Shown: piece after piece, positions 24,986-28,196 of the stretch
How positions within the stretch are numbered: the first letter of the stretch is position 1
Layout: each line of letters begins with the position of its first letter
NCBI GenBank assembly: GCA_035532475.1
Contig: DATKQY010000074.1
Coordinates: 1 to 28,196 of the forward strand
DNA: 28,196 bases
Direction: 5' to 3'
From: DATKQY01 sp035532475
Lineage (GTDB): Bacteria; Actinomycetota; Acidimicrobiia; Acidimicrobiales; Bog-793
Made by a program: the position numbers and the translations under genes
The notes under the pieces: model-generated
Seen by the model: only the letters and a program-made list of their open reading frames with translations
Told to the model about the DNA's origin: nothing
Database searches by the model: none

Positions 24986-25704
24986 TCGGTCCTCCCCGCG
25001 CCGGCGCCGAGGGCGCGGCGCGACCTGCCGCCCGGGAGCACCGGGTCGGCCGACCCGACGCCGGCCGACGGGCAGACGTCGGCGAGGACGCACTCGGCGC
25101 AGCGGGGCCGACGCGCCACGCAGACGGCGCGCCCGTGGAGGATGAGGCGCAGGCTGAGCGCGCCCCACTGCCCGGGCGGCACGAGCGCGCACAGGTCGCG
25201 CTCCACCTTCACCGGGTCGTCCTCGCTCGTGAGGCCGAGGCGCCGCGCCAGGCGCCCGACGTGGGTGTCGACCGGGAGCCCCGGTTCGCCGAAGGCGACG
25301 GAGACGACGACGTTCGCCGTCTTGCGACCGACGCCGGGGAGCGAGACGAGGTCCTCAAGCCGGCCCGGCACGACCGAGCCGAACCGCTCGACGAGGGCGC
25401 CCGCCATGCCGATCAGGCTGGTCGCCTTGTTGCGGAAAAAGCCCGTCGAGCGGATGATCTCCTCGAGCTCGGACGGCTCGGCGCCCGCGAGGTCCTCCGC
25501 GGACGGGTAACGCGCGAACAGCTTCGGGGTGACGATGTTCACCCGCTGGTCGGTGCACTGCGCGGACAGGATCGTCGCTTGCAGGAGCTGGAAGGCGTCC
25601 TCGTGCTCGAGCGCGCACAGCTGCGACGCGGTTCCCGGGTACAGCTCGCCGAGGCGCTCGACGACCACCTTCGCGCGGCTGCGCGCGCCCTTCGGCCGAC
25701 CCAT
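24982..25704 (-). CDS. nth: Endonuclease III (DNA glycosylase/AP lyase)
   Basis: Nth removes oxidised pyrimidines from DNA and nicks at the abasic site. The helix-hairpin-helix LPGVGRKTANVV carries the catalytic lysine (K128), and D146 lies in LPVDTHVGRL. The iron-sulfur cluster cysteines have the exact C-x6-C-x2-C-x5-C spacing (CVARRPRCAECVLADVC). I choose ATG 25704 (240 residues) because TACCAT lies 7 bases upstream as a leaderless -10; ATG 25722 is the alternative. It ends with a basic Gly/Arg-rich tail after the cluster. It diverges from mshD and converges on the small helical gene with overlapping stops. Confidence 0.95.
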   Translation of the reverse strand: MGRPKGARSRAKVVVERLGELYPGTASQLCALEHEDAFQLLQATILSAQCTDQRVNIVTPKLFARYPSAEDLAGAEPSELEEIIRSTGFFRNKATSLIGMAGALVERFGSVVPGRLEDLVSLPGVGRKTANVVVSVAFGEPGLPVDTHVGRLARRLGLTSEDDPVKVERDLCALVPPGQWGALSLRLILHGRAVCVARRPRCAECVLADVCPSAGVGSADPVLPGGRSRRALGAGAGRTD

Positions 25705-25711
25705 GCCCGGG

Positions 25712-25717
25712 ATGGTA
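25712..25717 (-). promoter_or_regulatory. Possible -10 box for nth, leaderless
   Basis: TACCAT on the minus strand ends 7 bases before ATG 25704 and no ribosome site precedes that ATG. If real, it rules out the upstream ATG 25722 as the start, since that codon would lie upstream of the transcript. Confidence 0.4.
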
Positions 25718-25772
25718 GCCATCCGCGTGGCCGGCGCGGCCTTGGGCAGCGGGGGCGCCCGGAGCCACCAGG

Positions 25773-25778
25773 TACCCT
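25773..25778 (+). promoter_or_regulatory. -10 box for mshD-rlmN, leaderless
   Basis: TACCCT ends exactly 6 bases before the mshD GTG at 25785, with no ribosome site. This is the third clear case of the same spacing in the window. Confidence 0.5.
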
Positions 25779-25784
25779 CGTCTC

Positions 25785-26705
25785 GTGCATCACGTCGAGA
25801 TCAAGCGGCGCATGGGCGAGGACGACATCGCGACCGTCGCCGCGCTGTTGCGGGTCGCCGAGGCCGCGGACGGCCATGCCCCGCTCGGCGAGCACAAGTG
25901 GCTCGACCTCGTGCACGGCGGGCGGGCCGGCTTCGCGGGCTTCGTCGCCCGCGAGCCCGGCCACGACCGGGTCGTCGGCTACGCCCAGCTGAGCCGCGGC
26001 CCGGACAACTGGGCGGTCGAGTACGTGGTCCATCCCGCCCACCGCCACCACGACGACCCGGTCGGCGTCGACCTGCTCCGAGCGGCCCTGGCCGAGGTCG
26101 GCCGCGAGGGCGGCGGCCACGTCCACGTCTGGGTGCCAAAGCCCACCGCGCTGCACGACGAGGTCGCGAGCGCCGCCGGTCTCTCGCGCGGCCGCGAGCT
26201 GCTGCAGCTGCGCCGGGCCCTGCCGCTCGAGGAGGGCCTCGACGGACCGGGCGGCGCGGAGGTGCGCGCCTTTCGGGTGGGCGAGGACGAGGCGGCGTGG
26301 CTCGAGCTCAACAACCGCGCCTTCCACGGCCACCCCGAGCAGGGTGCCTGGGGGCTGGCAACGCTTCGCGAGCGCGAGCAGCAGCCGTGGTTCGACCCGG
26401 CGGGCTTCCTCCTCCACGAGCGGGAGGGCCGGCTGGCGGCGTTTTGCTGGACGAAGATCCACGACGACGAGCCGTTGCTCGGCGAGATCTACGTCCTCGG
26501 CGTCGACCCCCACCTCCAGGGCCACGGCCTCGGCCACAAGCTCCTCGTCGCCGGCTGCGAGCATCTTGCGGCGAAGGGGATCCCGGCGGTGGTGCTCTAC
26601 GTGGACGCCGACAACGCGCCTGCGGTCGCGCTGTACTCCGCGGCGGGCTTCCACCTCGACCACCGGGATCGCGCCTACGTCGGTGACATCCCGGCGGCGC
26701 CGTGA
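25785..26705 (+). CDS. mshD: Mycothiol synthase
   Basis: MshD acetylates Cys-GlcN-Ins with acetyl-CoA in the last step of mycothiol synthesis. The 306-residue protein has two GNAT domains (about 1-145 and 155-306). The second is the active-type one, with GEIYVLGVDPHLQGHGLGHKL as the acetyl-CoA pyrophosphate loop and AVALYSAAGFHLDH as the closing GNAT motif. The FCWTKIHDDEPLLGEIYVLG stretch is characteristic of MshD. Mycothiol is the thiol buffer of actinomycetes, so this gene is the best lineage marker in the window. It begins at GTG 25785 and its stop overlaps rlmN as GTGA. Confidence 0.93.
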   Translation: MHHVEIKRRMGEDDIATVAALLRVAEAADGHAPLGEHKWLDLVHGGRAGFAGFVAREPGHDRVVGYAQLSRGPDNWAVEYVVHPAHRHHDDPVGVDLLRAALAEVGREGGGHVHVWVPKPTALHDEVASAAGLSRGRELLQLRRALPLEEGLDGPGGAEVRAFRVGEDEAAWLELNNRAFHGHPEQGAWGLATLREREQQPWFDPAGFLLHEREGRLAAFCWTKIHDDEPLLGEIYVLGVDPHLQGHGLGHKLLVAGCEHLAAKGIPAVVLYVDADNAPAVALYSAAGFHLDHRDRAYVGDIPAAP

Positions 26706-27766
26706 GCCGCTACGACCTCGACCGGCGCCAGGTGGCGGAGCTGCTGGCCGACCTCCCCCCCTACCGCGCCCGCCAGCTCTGGGATGGCCTGTACAAGCGC
26801 CTTGTCGACCCCGGCGAGCTGACCGAGCTGCCCCGCTCGCTCCGCCGGCGCCTGGCGCAGGCGCCCGAGCTCGAGCCGGCGCTGCGGCCGGAGCGCGAGA
26901 CGCTCGCCGACGACGGGGCGACGCTGAAGTGGCTCTTCGCGCTGCACGACGGCGAGCGCGTCGAGACCGTGCTGATGCACCACGTCCGCCACTCGACGGT
27001 GTGCGTCTCCTCCCAGGCCGGCTGCGCCATGGCGTGCTCGTTCTGCGCGACCGGCCAGGCCGGCTACCGCCGTCACCTCAGCACCGGGGAGATCGTCGAG
27101 CAGGTCGTGTTGGCGTCGCGCGCGGCGAGCGCGCACGGCCGCCGCCTCGACCACGTCGTGTTCATGGGCATGGGCGAGCCGCTCGCCAACTACGCGCGCG
27201 TCTGGGCGGCGGCGGAGCGCATCGTCGAGGAGCTCGGTCTCGCGGCGCGCCACGTGACCATCTCGACGGTCGGCGTCGTGCCGGGGATCCTGCACCTCGC
27301 CGGCGAGCGGCTCCAGGTGAGCCTCGCGGTCTCCCTCCACGCCGCCAACGACGCTCTGCGCGACCAGCTGGTGCCGCTCAACCGTCGCTACCCCCTCGAG
27401 GTGCTGGTGGAGGCGTGCCGGCGGTACACCGACACGACGCACCGGCGGATCTCGTTCGAGTGGGCGTTGATCGACGGGGTGAACGACCGGCCGAGCGACG
27501 CCGCCGAGCTCGCCGCCATCGCCCGCGAGCTGCGGGCCCACGTCAACCTGATCCCGCTGAACCCGACACCGGGCTACCCGGTCCTCGGCTCGCCGCCCGA
27601 TCGCGTCCGGGCGTTTCGCGACGACCTGCTCCGCCGGAAGGTGAACGCGACCGTGCGGCGGACCCGCGGCCGGGAGATCGACGCGGCCTGCGGGCAGCTG
27701 GCGGCGGCGGCGCGCCTTGCCCCCGCGTCCGGAGCGCCCGCCCTCTCGGCCCGGCGCGGGGCATGA
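26702..27766 (+). CDS. rlmN: 23S rRNA (adenine-2503-C2) methyltransferase
   Basis: RlmN is a radical-SAM enzyme methylating A2503 of 23S rRNA (and A37 of some tRNAs). The cluster cysteines are C108, C112 and C115 (GCAMACSFCATGQAGY), the SAM motif is FMGMGEPLANY, and the second catalytic cysteine is C330 near the end (REIDAACGQL). The first methyl-carrying Cys is the C330 type seen in all RlmN. The length is 354 residues. The GTG start overlaps mshD, and its own stop overlaps the next gene as ATGA, so mshD, rlmN and the ureohydrolase form one operon. Confidence 0.97.
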   Translation: MSRYDLDRRQVAELLADLPPYRARQLWDGLYKRLVDPGELTELPRSLRRRLAQAPELEPALRPERETLADDGATLKWLFALHDGERVETVLMHHVRHSTVCVSSQAGCAMACSFCATGQAGYRRHLSTGEIVEQVVLASRAASAHGRRLDHVVFMGMGEPLANYARVWAAAERIVEELGLAARHVTISTVGVVPGILHLAGERLQVSLAVSLHAANDALRDQLVPLNRRYPLEVLVEACRRYTDTTHRRISFEWALIDGVNDRPSDAAELAAIARELRAHVNLIPLNPTPGYPVLGSPPDRVRAFRDDLLRRKVNATVRRTRGREIDAACGQLAAAARLAPASGAPALSARRGA

Positions 27767-28196
27767 GCGCGGACGCGGGGCCGCTCGGACCCCCTGACGG
27801 GACGCGGGTCCCCCGCTACGCCGGATGGTCGACCTTCGCCCGACTGCCCCGCCTCGACGAGGTCGAGCGTCCCGACGTGCTCATCGTCGGCGTGCCGTTC
27901 GACGGCGGCGTGAGCTACCGACCCGGTGCCCGCTTCGGCGCGGCGCACATCCGGCAGGCATCGCGGGGGCTGCGCGCCTACAACCCCGACTCGGGGTGGC
28001 GCCGTTCGCGCTGCAGCAGGTCGCCGACGCGGGCGACATCGCCTGCAACCCCTTCGACCTCCTCGAGGCGATCGGCCAGATCGAGGCCGGGGCGCGCGAA
28101 CTCTCCTCGTCCGGTGCCCGCCTCGTCGTCCTCGGCGGCGACCACACGATCGCGCTCCCGCTGCTGCGGGTCGTGGCCGAGCGCCACGGCCCGGTG
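27763..28196 (+). pseudogene. Agmatinase/guanidinobutyrase-family ureohydrolase, frameshifted and cut by window edge
   Basis: The first frame reads a ureohydrolase N-terminus: VLIVGVPFDGGVSYRPGARF and AAHIRQASRGLRAYNPDSG. At about 27993-27997 (a GGGG run) homology moves to the -1 frame, which continues GVAPFALQQVADAGDIACNP and then VVLGGDHTIALPL; the GGDH motif holds the first manganese ligand His. Restoring one base at the GGGG run gives a continuous protein (for example GGC GTG). The family cleaves guanidino compounds to urea and an amine; agmatine or 4-guanidinobutyrate are the usual substrates. ATG 27763 overlaps the rlmN stop. The defect may be a real mutation or a sequence error in the G run. 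Confidence 0.82.

Noticed and set aside
27763..28196. Programmed frameshifting in the ureohydrolase gene
   Set aside because: No slippery heptamer or downstream structure is evident, and the family is not known for recoding; mutation or sequence error is simpler.

Overview
The window is a GC-rich, densely packed stretch of chromosome with frequent GTG and TTG starts and stop/start overlaps of 1 to 4 bases. A mycothiol synthase gene (mshD) indicates an actinomycete (Actinomycetota). Separate hisA and trpF genes, instead of the bifunctional PriA of streptomycetes and mycobacteria, suggest a deep-branching class such as Acidimicrobiia. That placement is an inference.

Layout. Positions 1-240 hold the start of an IS607-type serine recombinase, frame-disrupted and running off the left edge. 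Positions 395-2409 (minus) are a two-gene operon: an AhpD-fold protein and an enolase-superfamily enzyme. Positions 2410-3203 are a poorly coding gap with a perfect palindrome, an AT-rich promoter-like island and at most weak small ORFs. Positions 3204-6749 (minus) are trpC-trpF-trpB-trpA. Positions 6828-8983 (plus) are an OmpR-type response regulator and its histidine kinase. Positions 9018-14854 (minus) are a catabolic operon: APC permease, glutamine-synthetase-like gamma-glutamyl-amine ligase, aldehyde dehydrogenase, SDR dehydrogenase and PuuD-like gamma-glutamyl hydrolase. A GntR/FCD regulator (14989-15753, minus) lies just upstream of it. Positions 15791-24709 (minus) are a his-trp supercluster: hisD-hisC-hisB-hisH-hisA-hisF, a GroES-like gene, hisI, trpE and ygfZ. 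Positions 24794-28196 hold a small helical protein (plus), nth (minus), mshD and rlmN (plus), and a frameshifted ureohydrolase gene cut by the right edge.

How they work together. The his and trp genes supply most of histidine synthesis and the tryptophan branch (trpE, C, F, B, A); hisG, hisE, trpD and trpG are not in the window. The permease/ligase/dehydrogenase/hydrolase operon has the logic of gamma-glutamylation pathways: import an amine, cap it with glutamate, oxidise the far end to an acid, then remove the glutamate. It has no FAD oxidase of the PuuB type but has an SDR. This suggests an amino alcohol such as ethanolamine as substrate rather than putrescine, and is the most interesting testable idea here.

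Several unlinked transcription units (hisD, trpC, mshD, nth) have a TAnnnT box exactly 6-7 nt before the start codon, the signature of leaderless mRNAs.
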